64,000 bases of DNA, from the NCBI GenBank assembly GCA_963848035.1, contig CAWKCD010000001.1, positions 2,852,001 through 2,916,000 on the forward strand. The letters run 5' to 3'. This document shows, piece by piece, positions 1 through 8,586 of the stretch. The notes below the pieces were generated by a model. It searched no databases. It had not been told where the DNA came from and was given only the letters and a program-made list of their open reading frames with translations. The position numbers were made by a program, and so were the translations under genes. The number at the start of each line of letters is the position of its first letter. The stretch's first letter is position 1. This stretch comes from JAVVHH01 sp963848035. Its GTDB lineage: Bacteria > Pseudomonadota > Alphaproteobacteria > Acetobacterales > Acetobacteraceae.

Positions 1-2694
1 GAGGCCGTGGAACGAGGGGCTGCGGAGCCAGGTTTGCTGGACGAACTCGAATTGGCGCTCGAGGTCGGCGTTCAGGCACATGAAGAAGAGGCCGGGTTTG
101 CCGTTGTCGCCGGGCTGGATCTGGCGGCCGATGCGGATGATGCGGTGGCGGTTGGAGATGTCGATCTGTTCCTGTGAGCCCGGCGAGAGGCTGTCGCGGG
201 GGTTGGCGCGGCGGATGTGGGCGCCGAAGGGGCAGCGGAGGGCTTCGGGGTCTTCGGTGCCGAAGAGGAAGTCGTTGTCGGCGACGTGGCTGGGTTTGGC
301 GGGGCGTTCGACCGGGGCGGTCGAGGCGGTGGTCGGGCGTTCGGTCGGCTTATCCGGGTGGTCGTGCTTGGGGTGGTAGGGGTGGCGGGTGGTCGATGAG
401 CCGTTGCGCCAGCGGCCGATCAGGCGGGAGGCGATGAATTCTTCGGTGATGTCGTAGGGCTCGGGCAGCGCGTCGCGGAGGCGGGCGGCCTGTCTTTGGC
501 AATAGGCGCGGAAGCCTTCGACGTCTTGCTCGAGTTCGCGGATGACCAGGTAGGTGCCGTTGCGGCCGAGGTCGCGGGGGGTGTCGACGACGTTGCGGGA
601 GAAGGCGTCGCCGGGTGCGGCGGGGCGGGCGACGTCGTCGTCGACGAGGGGGAGGCGGTTGGCCGGGTCGGCGGTGCTGGGCAGCGTGGGGCCGGGGGGT
701 TTGTTGCCGCGGTTGTCGGGGTAGCCGAGGATGAACTCGCCGGGCTGGACGAGGTGGATCGGGTCGACGGCTTTAAGGCCTTTGTAGGTGCCGCGGATGA
801 TGGGCTGGGAGATGCCGTCGGCGAAACCGAAGGGCTCGCTGCGGTCTTGCGTGATGGTTTTGAGGGGAACCCGGTGGCGCGGGGCGCCAAGGGTGGATTC
901 CAGGGCGGCGATGTCGGTTTCGGATTTTCCGTAGACGAGGAGAGCGGCGTGGGGGGCTTCATGGCCCCACCGCCAGTTGCCGGGGTCGTTCGGGCCGGTG
1001 TCGCCGAGGATGCGGGCGCGATCGGGATCGGTGGGGCCGCCGAGGAACGCGTAGGGGAAGGTGGCGAGGGCTGGCTCGGGGAGGCCGAGGCGGCGGAGGC
1101 CTTCGGGGCCGAGGGCGAGCGTCACGACGGCGCTTTTAGTGAGGCGGCGACCGTCGTCGAAGGCGATGTGCGGGAGGAGGGCCGCGAGCCAGGCGCGGGC
1201 TTCGGCGACGGTGTCGGGGAGGTCGACGAGGAGGCAGGCGCCGCAGGGCATGGAACTGCCGAGGCCACCGAAGACGATGCTTTGGATCTGCGACGTGACG
1301 AGCTTGGTCTCGGGGCGGGCGGCGGAGCCGAAAAGGGCGAGCCAGCTTATGGCTTCGTCTTCGGTCAACGCGCCGGCGAGGCCGCGGCGGATGGCAGCGT
1401 TGGTGCGGATCTCGACCGTGGTGAGGTCCGGGTAGGCGGAGTACCAGAAGCGGGTGGGCTGCATGGATTGGCGGGCGTAGCGCTTGAAACGCTCGCCGTC
1501 GGTGGCGCCTTTCTGGATCAGGTTCTCGGTGACGGGGAAGCCGATCGAGTTCGACCAGACGCCGGTGAGGCCGGCATGGGCCTTGGTGATGAAATCCTCG
1601 AGGTAGCTCTCCCAGGAAGCGTCGAAATTGGAGAAGAACAGCAGGTCGTGGGTGCCGGGGACGGTGACCCAGCGGGCGAAATGGATGCTGCCGATGTCGC
1701 CGAGGAAGCCGGGCGGGTATTTGCGGGTGGCGAGCTGGAGGATGACCCAGAAGATCAGGCGGGCGGTGAACCAGCGGACCAGGCCGGGTTTGCGCTGGGT
1801 GACGGAGAGCATGTGGTTCTGGGCGTAGTGATTCTCTCGACGGAACATCTCTTTGAGCGTTTCGGGATCGGCGAGGCGGTTCTCGACGGAGTCGCGGCGC
1901 TCGAGGCTGCGGAGTTCGAGATAGAAGAGGATGATGGCGACGAGGACGGCGGCGATCGCGACGAGGGCGCCGATGAGGAGCCAGCGCAGTGCGCCGCCGA
2001 TGAAGCCGGGGTTGAGGAGGCCGCCGGTCAGGGTGAGCAGGGCGAGCAGGATGAGGACGGGCCAGAGATAGGTGGCGACGAAGGAGAGGGCGAGGGCGCC
2101 GATCAGCCCGGCTGTGTCGGGTGGGTCGTACGCGGGCGCTGGGATGGCGGTTTCGAGCAGGGGGGCGAAGGCAGGGTCGGCGGCGAGGTCGTTGCGGATG
2201 CGCTCAAGACGGTCGAGCCCGGGGGTGGTTTCGGGGAGTTGAGCGAGGGCTTCGGCGGCGCTCTTGGCGAGCCGTTGCTCGGCGCGGATGCGGGGGACGG
2301 AGAGGCCGGGGGTGCCGGCGAAGGCAAGGCCGGGGCTGGAGAGGAGGCCGACGCCGATCTTGATGCGGTGGGATTCGAGGTAGGCGGCGATGTCGTTGGT
2401 CCAGTCGGATGCCAGGGCGAAGATGGGGGCGAGATGGCGGCCGATGGCTTGGGCGATGCGGGCGGTGGCTTCGGTCTCGGTCCCGTCGGCGGAGAACTCG
2501 AAGGCGAGATAGGCTTTGCCCGGGGTTTTCGAGCGGATGGCGTGGAGGCTGCAGAAATGCGTGCCGGGAGCGTCGTCGAGAGCGGCTTTCAGGTCGGGGC
2601 GGGGCGGGTTGCCGAGCTGGTCGATCAGGGCGTCAGCGTCGTGGATGCGGCTCTCCGGCAAAGGCGCGACGATGGTGACGAGGGCATGGCTCAT
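1..2694 (-). CDS. DyP-type heme peroxidase with long membrane-spanning N-terminal region (C-terminus cut by window edge)
   Basis: Open from the ATG at 2694 to the left edge, at least 898 residues, with no stop. The C-terminal part carries DyP hallmarks: a GFADG motif (about residues 623-627, the GxxDG signature with the catalytic Asp) and CPFGAHIRR (about 821-829), whose His is the proximal heme ligand. DyP enzymes use H2O2 to oxidise dyes, phenolics or Mn. The family is usually 300-450 residues, so some 400-500 residues here are extra. Two hydrophobic segments lie at about 199-222 and 239-258. Two stretches with a similar GTHxxxL pattern (near 45 and 348) suggest duplicated ferredoxin-like modules. 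The start codon overlaps the stop of the upstream P450 (ATGA), which implies coupled translation. Peroxidase assignment is firm; substrate and membrane topology are unknown. Confidence 0.88.
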   Translation of the reverse strand, partial: MSHALVTIVAPLPESRIHDADALIDQLGNPPRPDLKAALDDAPGTHFCSLHAIRSKTPGKAYLAFEFSADGTETEATARIAQAIGRHLAPIFALASDWTNDIAAYLESHRIKIGVGLLSSPGLAFAGTPGLSVPRIRAEQRLAKSAAEALAQLPETTPGLDRLERIRNDLAADPAFAPLLETAIPAPAYDPPDTAGLIGALALSFVATYLWPVLILLALLTLTGGLLNPGFIGGALRWLLIGALVAIAAVLVAIILFYLELRSLERRDSVENRLADPETLKEMFRRENHYAQNHMLSVTQRKPGLVRWFTARLIFWVILQLATRKYPPGFLGDIGSIHFARWVTVPGTHDLLFFSNFDASWESYLEDFITKAHAGLTGVWSNSIGFPVTENLIQKGATDGERFKRYARQSMQPTRFWYSAYPDLTTVEIRTNAAIRRGLAGALTEDEAISWLALFGSAARPETKLVTSQIQSIVFGGLGSSMPCGACLLVDLPDTVAEARAWLAALLPHIAFDDGRRLTKSAVVTLALGPEGLRRLGLPEPALATFPYAFLGGPTDPDRARILGDTGPNDPGNWRWGHEAPHAALLVYGKSETDIAALESTLGAPRHRVPLKTITQDRSEPFGFADGISQPIIRGTYKGLKAVDPIHLVQPGEFILGYPDNRGNKPPGPTLPSTADPANRLPLVDDDVARPAAPGDAFSRNVVDTPRDLGRNGTYLVIRELEQDVEGFRAYCQRQAARLRDALPEPYDITEEFIASRLIGRWRNGSSTTRHPYHPKHDHPDKPTERPTTASTAPVERPAKPSHVADNDFLFGTEDPEALRCPFGAHIRRANPRDSLSPGSQEQIDISNRHRIIRIGRQIQPGDNGKPGLFFMCLNADLERQFEFVQQTWLRSPSFHGL

Positions 2695-3908
2695 TTGGGG
2701 GTTCCGAGGCGGATCGGGACGTGGTCGGGGAAGGGGCCGGCCCAGACGATCGGTCCGTCCGCTTGGACGATGCGGGGGAGGATAGCGGCGACCAGGAGGG
2801 GGATCTGCCAGGCGTTGACGAGGCGGCCGGCGCAGGGATGCAGGCCGCCGCCGAAATGGAGGTAGGTGCCGGCGGGGCGGTCGGGGCGGAGGAGGGCGGG
2901 CCGGGGGAAGACGGTGGGGTCCTGCATGGCGGCCTGGGTCCAGGCGATGATGCTGTCGCCTTTCTTGACGCGGACGGTGTTGAGGACCGTGTCGCAGGCG
3001 GCCTGGCGGCGGACGATGGGGTTGTGCGGCCAGCGGCGCAGGAGTTCCCAGCACCAGCCTTCGAGGCGGTCCGGGCGGGAGAGATCGGCGGTGACCCGGC
3101 GCTGCAGGGATCGGTCGGCGGCGAGGGTGGTGAGGATCTTGGCGACGGCCGAGGCGGTGGTGTCGATGCTGCCGACGAGCATGCCGCCGAGGGTGCGGCG
3201 GATGGTGTCGTCGTCGAGGGCGGGGTTGCGGAGGAGGGCGGCCATCATGTCGCTGCCGGTTTGGCCGGTGGCGCGGCGGCGGGCGATTTCAGCTTCGAAC
3301 CAGGTGCGCATCAGGGGAGCGGCGCGGAGGGCGCGGTCGCGGATGGCGGGATCGTCGGTGACGTTGAGGAAGGTGTGGGCGAAGATGGCGCGGATGGCGT
3401 CCATGAAGAGGACGGGATCGAGACCGGCTCCGATGCCGAACAGGCGCTGCGCGGTCGCGGCGGCGATGGGGCGGGCGTATTGGCCGACGACGTCGATCGT
3501 GCCGGTGGCGGATTGGAGGCGGGTGGCGGCGTCTGCGGCGGCGGCGGCGCGGAGGGATGGCAGGTCGACGGCGGATAGGGCGCCGTAGAGGGCCTCGCGT
3601 TCGTGGGCGAGGCGGAGGCCGCGGTCCATGCCGAGGACGAAGGGGCCGAAGTTCACGGCGTCGATGCGGGGCTGGTTGACGGGCGCGATGGTGAATTCGA
3701 GGTCGCGGGCGAGCAGGTCGACGACGTCGGCGTGACGGGCGGCGATGACCTTGTTGCGGAAGCGGATGGGGCGGCCGAGGAAGGAGGCGACGGTCGCGCC
3801 GATGGTGGCGGCGAGCGCGGGGAGGCGCTGACCGGCGAGCGGGCCGGGGTTGCTGCGGGGCGTTGCGACGGTGGCGGTGGTGACGGAGGGGGGAGCCGGA
3901 GACACCAT
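2691..3908 (-). CDS. Cytochrome P450
   Basis: 405 residues, the normal size of a soluble bacterial class I P450. Visible motifs are the I-helix oxygen-activation segment GSIDTT (246-251), the K-helix ExxR (E288-R291) and the heme loop FGGGLHPCAG (352-361) with the thiolate ligand C359. There is no N-terminal membrane anchor. The stop overlaps the start of the downstream DyP peroxidase by 4 bases, so the two heme proteins should be made together. No ferredoxin or ferredoxin reductase gene is nearby; the P450 may borrow housekeeping partners or act through H2O2. A purine-rich AAGGAAG lies upstream of the ATG. Substrate cannot be told. Confidence 0.93.
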   Translation of the reverse strand: MVSPAPPSVTTATVATPRSNPGPLAGQRLPALAATIGATVASFLGRPIRFRNKVIAARHADVVDLLARDLEFTIAPVNQPRIDAVNFGPFVLGMDRGLRLAHEREALYGALSAVDLPSLRAAAAADAATRLQSATGTIDVVGQYARPIAAATAQRLFGIGAGLDPVLFMDAIRAIFAHTFLNVTDDPAIRDRALRAAPLMRTWFEAEIARRRATGQTGSDMMAALLRNPALDDDTIRRTLGGMLVGSIDTTASAVAKILTTLAADRSLQRRVTADLSRPDRLEGWCWELLRRWPHNPIVRRQAACDTVLNTVRVKKGDSIIAWTQAAMQDPTVFPRPALLRPDRPAGTYLHFGGGLHPCAGRLVNAWQIPLLVAAILPRIVQADGPIVWAGPFPDHVPIRLGTPK

Positions 3909-4005
3909 CGCGACGCGCTTCCTTCGATCGTGCCGATGTCGTGATGAACTTATGACAGCGTGGGCACGATGGCGTCAAGTTTTTGGTGCGCGAGCGGTTC
4001 GAGGG

Positions 4006-4683
4006 CTACCGGTTGCGGCCGCGCCAGGCGGGCCAGGCTTGTTCGGCGGTGAGGCGCCAGTGCAGCAGGGTGGTGCGGGCCCAGCCGAGGCGGGCGTATT
4101 TGCGGGCGCTGGTGGCGACGGTGGCGCCGACCGGGCGGGTTTGGAGCCCGGCGGCGCGGGCGGTCCAGACGAAGAGGTGGTCTTCGCCGTAGCGGGCGGT
4201 CTCGTCGAAGCCGCCGAGGGCGCGGAATTGGACGGTGGGGAGCAGGAAGGCCTGGTCGCCGAAGGGGATGCCGAGCCAGCGGGAGCGGAGGTTGGCGCCG
4301 ACCGCGTTGAGGCGGGTGAGGGCGGGGCCGTCGGGGCGGAAGGTGAGGTGGAACCAGCCGAGGGCGGGTTGGCCGCCGAGGACGAAGGCGGCCATGGCGG
4401 GGAGCGCGCCGGGGAGAAGGCGGGTGTCGGCGTGCAGGAACCAGAGCCAGGCGCCGGCGGCTTGGGCGGCGGCGGCGTTGAGCATGTGGGCGCGGTTGGC
4501 GGTCGGGGGGACTTCGACGGTGGTGACGGGGATCGGCCAGGGCTGGGCGGCCGAGGCGACGAGGATGATTTCGGCCGGTAGCGGGAGGTGGCGGAGTTGG
4601 TCGAGCAGGCCGGCGGCTTCGCGCTCGCCGGGTCCGACGGGGATGACGATGGTGAGGCGGGGGGGCGTGGGGGTGTGCGCCAT
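4006..4683 (-). CDS. Family 2 glycosyltransferase, TIGR04283-like
   Basis: 225 residues with a GT-A type N-terminus (LTIVIPVGPGE, 10-20). The FLHADTRL motif (82-89) is characteristic of the TIGR04283 subfamily, often described as rSAM/selenodomain-associated or arsenosugar-type transferases; it holds the metal/nucleotide-binding Asp. FGDQAFLL and GGFDE follow in the usual order. There is no membrane segment, so it probably acts in the cytoplasm. It lies 33 bases downstream of the zwf gene on the same strand and is probably co-transcribed. Neither the usual radical-SAM partner nor the TIGR04282 partner is visible next to it, so the acceptor is unknown. Confidence 0.8.
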   Translation of the reverse strand: MAHTPTPPRLTIVIPVGPGEREAAGLLDQLRHLPLPAEIILVASAAQPWPIPVTTVEVPPTANRAHMLNAAAAQAAGAWLWFLHADTRLLPGALPAMAAFVLGGQPALGWFHLTFRPDGPALTRLNAVGANLRSRWLGIPFGDQAFLLPTVQFRALGGFDETARYGEDHLFVWTARAAGLQTRPVGATVATSARKYARLGWARTTLLHWRLTAEQAWPAWRGRNR

Positions 4684-4716
4684 GCGGGGTGGCTTAGGGT
4701 CGCGGAGAGGGGCCAG

Positions 4717-6180
4717 CTACTCTCCGGTGGGGTTGGGGTCGCGCCAGGCGCGTTCGAAGGGGAGACGCCAGGCGTGGGGGGCGACGAGCTGGTGGATGGA
4801 TTTGGGGCCCCAGGAGGAGACGGGATAGAGGCGGACGGGCGGGGGGGCTTCGAGGAGGTCGGTGCTGACTTCCCAGAGGCGTTCGATGCCTTCGGCGGTG
4901 GTGAACAGGGTGTGGTCGCCGCGCATGGCGTCGAGGATGAGGCGTTCGTAGGCTTCGAGGACTTCGCCGATGCGGCCGGTGTCGTGCATGGCGAATTGGA
5001 GGCTGAGTTTGTCGAGGCGCATGCCGGGGCCGGGTCGCTTGCCGTAGAAGGAGAGGGACATCTTGGAGGCGTCGGCGAGGTCGAAGGTGAGGTGGTCGGG
5101 GCCTTGGGCGCCGACGCCGGAGCCGACGGGGAACATTGATTTGGGGGGTTCGCGGAAGGCGATGGAGATGATGCGCTGGCCCTCGGCCATGCGTTTGCCG
5201 GTGCGGAGGAAGAAGGGGACGCCGGCCCAGCGCCAGTTGTCGATGGAGCATTTGAGGGCGATGAAGGTTTCGGTGTCGGATTCGGGGTCGACGCCGGGTT
5301 CGGATCGGTAGCCGGCGTATTGGCCGCGGACGACGTCCTTGGGGTCGATCGGGCGCATGGAGCGGAAGACTTTGTTCTTCTCTTCGCTGATCGGGGCGGG
5401 CTCCAGGGCGGTGGGGGGTTCCATGGCCATGAAGCCGAGGATCTGGAACAGGTGGGTGACGACCATGTCGCGGAAGGCGCCGGTCTGTTCGTAGAAGGCG
5501 GTGCGGCTTCCGAGGCCGAGGGTCTCGGGGACGTCGATCTGGACGTGGTCGATGAAGTTGCGGTTCCAGATCGGCTCGAACAGGCCGTTGGCGAAGCGGA
5601 AGGCGAGGATGTTCTGGGCGGGTTCCTTGCCGAGGAAGTGGTCGATGCGGAAGATCTGGGATTCGTCGAAGACGTCGTGGAGGCGGGCGTTGAGGGAGAC
5701 GGCGCTGGCGAGGTCGGTGCCGAAGGGTTTCTCCATGATGATGCGGGAGCCTTCGACGAGCTTGGCTTCCTCGAGCATCTGGACGGTGGAGAGGGCGGCG
5801 CTGGGCGGGACGCTCATGTAATGGATGCGGCGGCTGTCGGCGCCGAGGGCGGCTTCGGCGGCTTCGACGGCGGCGCGGAGGGCTGGGGCGCCGGCGGCGA
5901 TGGGGACGTAGTCGAGCAGCTCGGCGAAGGCGGACCAGGCGGCGTCGTCGACCTTGCGGCTGGAGAATTCGGTCAGGGCTTGGCGGGCGAAGGTGCGGAA
6001 GGCGTCGCGGTCGAGCGGGTCGAGGGAGACGCCGATGATGCGGCAGCCGGGGATGAAGCCGCCGTTGACGAGGTGGAACAGGCCGGGGAGGAGTTTTCGG
6101 CGGGAGAGGTCGCCGGTGGCGCCGACGAGGACCACTATTTGCGGAAATCGGGGGCCGACGCCCGCTGCCACTCGCTTCAT
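4717..6180 (-). CDS. zwf: Glucose-6-phosphate 1-dehydrogenase
   Basis: 487 residues, the typical length. It oxidises glucose-6-phosphate to 6-phosphogluconolactone with NAD(P)+, feeding the pentose phosphate and Entner-Doudoroff routes in the cytoplasm. The dinucleotide-binding motif GATGDLSRRKLLP (20-32), EKPFG (150-154) and the substrate/catalytic motif RIDHFLGKE (178-186) are intact. Other oxidative pentose pathway genes (6-phosphogluconolactonase, edd, gnd) are not adjacent. Downstream lies a glycosyltransferase. One copy of a large hairpin element (6186-6323) sits directly 5' of the start, inside the expected leader if transcription reads through from the upstream gene. Confidence 0.96.
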   Translation of the reverse strand: MKRVAAGVGPRFPQIVVLVGATGDLSRRKLLPGLFHLVNGGFIPGCRIIGVSLDPLDRDAFRTFARQALTEFSSRKVDDAAWSAFAELLDYVPIAAGAPALRAAVEAAEAALGADSRRIHYMSVPPSAALSTVQMLEEAKLVEGSRIIMEKPFGTDLASAVSLNARLHDVFDESQIFRIDHFLGKEPAQNILAFRFANGLFEPIWNRNFIDHVQIDVPETLGLGSRTAFYEQTGAFRDMVVTHLFQILGFMAMEPPTALEPAPISEEKNKVFRSMRPIDPKDVVRGQYAGYRSEPGVDPESDTETFIALKCSIDNWRWAGVPFFLRTGKRMAEGQRIISIAFREPPKSMFPVGSGVGAQGPDHLTFDLADASKMSLSFYGKRPGPGMRLDKLSLQFAMHDTGRIGEVLEAYERLILDAMRGDHTLFTTAEGIERLWEVSTDLLEAPPPVRLYPVSSWGPKSIHQLVAPHAWRLPFERAWRDPNPTGE

Positions 6181-6185
6181 GCTGC

Positions 6186-6323
6186 GCCTGCCTTGGATGC
6201 GTCCGAAACGGCCATCCGACGCGCGTTCTCTGCGCTTCGGTGCTCACGGCCAATAAGGCCGCTCCGCTTCGGTGCTCGAGAACACACGCTAGCTGACCAT
6301 TCCGACCACATTCCAAGGCAGGC
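6186..6323. repeat. Large hairpin element, copy 1
   Basis: 138-bp imperfect palindrome. The outer arms GCCTGCCTTGGA (6186-6197) and TCCAAGGCAGGC (6312-6323) are perfectly complementary. An inner stem pairs GTTCTC with GAGAAC. The core TGCTCACGGCC...GGCCGCTCCGC is shared with copies at 33616-33756 and 46092-46229. The outer and inner stem sequences differ from those copies but remain paired. It lies between the solute-binding protein stop and the zwf start. Confidence 0.8.
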
Positions 6324-6407
6324 TCTCCGTGACTACTTCGACCTTCCGAGGCTAGGGGCGTTCGAGCAAGTGTAGAGTTTGAGACGGCTCGGCGGTTGGG
6401 GATTGGG

Positions 6408-7925
6408 TCAGGGTTCGAGGGTGACGTCGCGGAGGCGGATCAGGCCGTCGGGGACTTGGTGGAAGCCTTGGAGGTTTTTGCGGAGGCCGACGACGTTCTT
6501 GGTGGTCCAGAGATAGATGAGGGGGAGGTCTTGGCGCTCGAGCTGCCAGAATTTGGCGTAGAGGGCGCGGCGTTGGGCGGGGTCGGATTGGGTGCGGGCC
6601 TGGTCGAGGAGGGAGTCGGCTTCGGGGTTTTGCCACTTGCCGTAGTTGAAGGTGCCCTTGCTGTGGAGGAGCTGCCAGGTGTTGCCGTCGGGGTCGACGC
6701 GGCCGGACCAGCCGATCAGGTAGGCCTGGAAGTCGCCGCGGTAGCCGGCTTGGAGGGAGGAGGCGAACTCCATGACCTTGAGGGTAACGTCGAAGCCGGC
6801 TTCGGCGGCCATGGCTTGGATGACCTCGGCGGTCTGCTGGATGTCGGGGCCGTTGGTGAGGGTGAGGGTGACGGGGACGGGGAGGGGGATTCCGGCTTGC
6901 TTGAGGAGGGCCTTGGCACGGTCGAGGTCGCGGGGCGGGGGGGTGATGGCCGGGTCGTAGTAGGGGGAGCCGGGGGGGTTGGCTTGGGCGGTGGGGGTGT
7001 AGAGGCCGTCGTAGACGACCTGGTTGAGGGCGGTGCGGTCCAGGGCGAGTTCGAAGGCTTGGCGGATGAGGGGGTTCTGGCCGATGGCGGTTTGGGCGGC
7101 GGGGCCGTTGGCGAGGTTGAAGTTGATGCCGAGGTAGGTGAGGCCGTCGCCGATGGCGATCTTGAGTTTGGGGTCGTTGCGGACGGCGGCGACGTCGGTG
7201 GGGAGGATGTATTCGACGAGGTCGACGGCGCCGGATTGGAGGTTGGCGAGGCGGATGGAGGAGTTGGGGAGGGGGCGGTAGACGATCTGGTCGAAGTGGT
7301 AGTGGGCGGCGTCCCAGTAATCGGGGAAGCGCTTGAGGACGATCTTGTCCTGGGCGACGCGGCTGTCGAAGGCGTAGGGGCCGGCGCAGACGGGGTGGGC
7401 GGCGAAATCGGCGCCGGCGGCTTCGGCGGCCTTGGGGGCGATCATGATGCCGGCGCGGTCGGCGAGCATGCTGATGAGGGAGGCCGAGGGGGATTTCAGG
7501 ACGAGGCGGACGGTGAGGGGGTCGACGATCTCGACCGCGGCGATGGCGCTGACTTCGCCGGCGCGCATGCTGCCTTTGAGGGTCTGGTCGCGGTTGATCT
7601 TGTAACGGACGGCTTCGGCGTCGAAGGGTTCGCCGTTTTGGAATTTCACGTTGGGGCGCAGCTCTAGGCGGAGGTGGGTGGGGTCTTCCCAGGTCCAGGC
7701 GGTGGCGAGTTGGGGGACGAAGTTGAGGTGTTCGTCGATGTCGATGAGTTTGTCGCACATCGCGGCGTAGACGATGCGGCCGACATAGGAGGAGCCGAGG
7801 GTGGGGTCGAGGGCGTCGGGGTCCTCACGCAGGGCGATGGTGAGGGTGGATTGGGCCGCGGCGGGGGACGCGGCGGCGAGGAGGCCGAGGAAGGCGATCA
7901 GGGCGGGGCGCATGCGGGGGAGCAT
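6408..7925 (-). CDS. ABC transporter solute-binding protein, family 5 (peptide/nickel/opine type)
   Basis: About 505 residues from the ATG at 7925; an in-frame TTG at 7949 and an ATG at 7913 are alternative starts. A signal peptide (MLPRMRPALIAFLGLL..., cleavage near AAAQ) sends it to the periplasm. The rest matches SBP_bac_5 proteins (DppA/OppA-like): the early EDPDALDP motif, then VCAGPY and a C-terminal DGLIR. It is clearly paralogous to the protein at 50885-52399, with matching text around RVAQDKIVLKRFPDYW. No permease or ATPase genes are adjacent, so it is an orphan binding protein. A perfect palindrome lies 64 bases upstream. Ligand unknown. Confidence 0.9.
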   Translation of the reverse strand: MLPRMRPALIAFLGLLAAASPAAAQSTLTIALREDPDALDPTLGSSYVGRIVYAAMCDKLIDIDEHLNFVPQLATAWTWEDPTHLRLELRPNVKFQNGEPFDAEAVRYKINRDQTLKGSMRAGEVSAIAAVEIVDPLTVRLVLKSPSASLISMLADRAGIMIAPKAAEAAGADFAAHPVCAGPYAFDSRVAQDKIVLKRFPDYWDAAHYHFDQIVYRPLPNSSIRLANLQSGAVDLVEYILPTDVAAVRNDPKLKIAIGDGLTYLGINFNLANGPAAQTAIGQNPLIRQAFELALDRTALNQVVYDGLYTPTAQANPPGSPYYDPAITPPPRDLDRAKALLKQAGIPLPVPVTLTLTNGPDIQQTAEVIQAMAAEAGFDVTLKVMEFASSLQAGYRGDFQAYLIGWSGRVDPDGNTWQLLHSKGTFNYGKWQNPEADSLLDQARTQSDPAQRRALYAKFWQLERQDLPLIYLWTTKNVVGLRKNLQGFHQVPDGLIRLRDVTLEP

Positions 7926-7988
7926 TGCCGAAACCGGTGGGGGCGGCAATTGGGGGTGCCGGGCGGTGGTTGCTGGGCCGGGTGAGTA

Positions 7989-8007
7989 TTACGTTACGAT
8001 AACGTAA
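7989..8007. promoter_or_regulatory. Perfect 19-bp palindrome, probable operator
   Basis: TTACGTTA-CGA-TAACGTAA is an exact inverted repeat with 8-bp arms, AT-richer than its surroundings and 64 bases upstream of the solute-binding protein start at 7925. Size and symmetry resemble TetR-type operators. No regulator gene is recognisable nearby, so the cognate protein is unknown. Confidence 0.6.
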
Positions 8008-8465
8008 CGAGTTTGACGTGCGGATGGGAGGGGTGGCGGGGGCTGGTTGGTTCGTCGGGGCCGGGTGATCGAGGCTGGTTGGGGATGGGGGTGGGCGGCG
8101 CGACGGGGGCGGTTTGGCGCGGGGCGCTGGAGGGCGGGCCGGGTGCGGGGGCGATGGCGCCGGGCTGGGGCTTGGGCGACGCGGCGGAGCGCGGCCGGGT
8201 TGGGTGGGGCTTGGCCGAGCGGGGCTTGGTCGAGCGGAGCTTGGCCGAGCGAGGTTTGGCCGGTTTGGGCGAGGTGGCGGAGACGCCGGGCGAGGTCTTC
8301 GAGGTTGTGGCGCAGGGACGACACGGCTTCGGCGGGCAGGTCATGGCGCTCGGCGAGGAGCGCGTCGAGAAGCCGCAGGAGGAGCGCTGCGAGGCAATAG
8401 GCGGCGGCGCGGGTTGCTGGGGAGAGAACGAACGAAAAGAGAACATAAGCGGGCGGGGATGGCAA
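7989..8465 (-). CDS. Doubtful hypothetical protein with 5-residue repeats
   Basis: A 158-codon frame with only a TTG start. The first ~65 residues look protein-like (two amphipathic helices, RAAAYCLAALLLRLLDALL then a leucine-rich helix). The remainder is Pro/Ala/Gln/Arg-rich, with a GQAPL-type repeat encoded by a 15-bp DNA tandem repeat (8208-8267). The frame ends inside the palindrome at 7989-8007, which is suspicious. I recognise no family. If it is not coding, 7926-8586 is a long non-coding stretch holding only the palindrome and the tandem repeat. Confidence 0.25.
   Translation of the reverse strand: MPSPPAYVLFSFVLSPATRAAAYCLAALLLRLLDALLAERHDLPAEAVSSLRHNLEDLARRLRHLAQTGQTSLGQAPLDQAPLGQAPPNPAALRRVAQAPARRHRPRTRPALQRPAPNRPRRAAHPHPQPASITRPRRTNQPPPPLPSARQTRYVIVT
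8208..8267. repeat. 15-bp tandem repeat, about 4 units
   Basis: Units of the form GGCTTGGCCGAGCGG begin at 8208, 8223, 8238 and 8253. The first two differ at one base and the fourth is more degenerate. Confidence 0.7.
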
Positions 8466-8586
8466 GGGGCTCGGAGGGGCGGAGCGCGTGAGGGGCGCCG
8501 TCGACGTCGATCGGTCACTGCATCGTTATGAGATGTGCAGCGCAACGAGGTTTATTTTGGGTGCGTTTCCACTCCGAAGGTGAGCG

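Noticed and set aside
496..2865. A 789-codon open frame on the plus strand rich in Gly, Glu and Ala
   Set aside because: It is the antisense shadow of the DyP peroxidase and P450 genes. High GC in third positions suppresses stops on the complement; no domain or ribosome binding site supports it.
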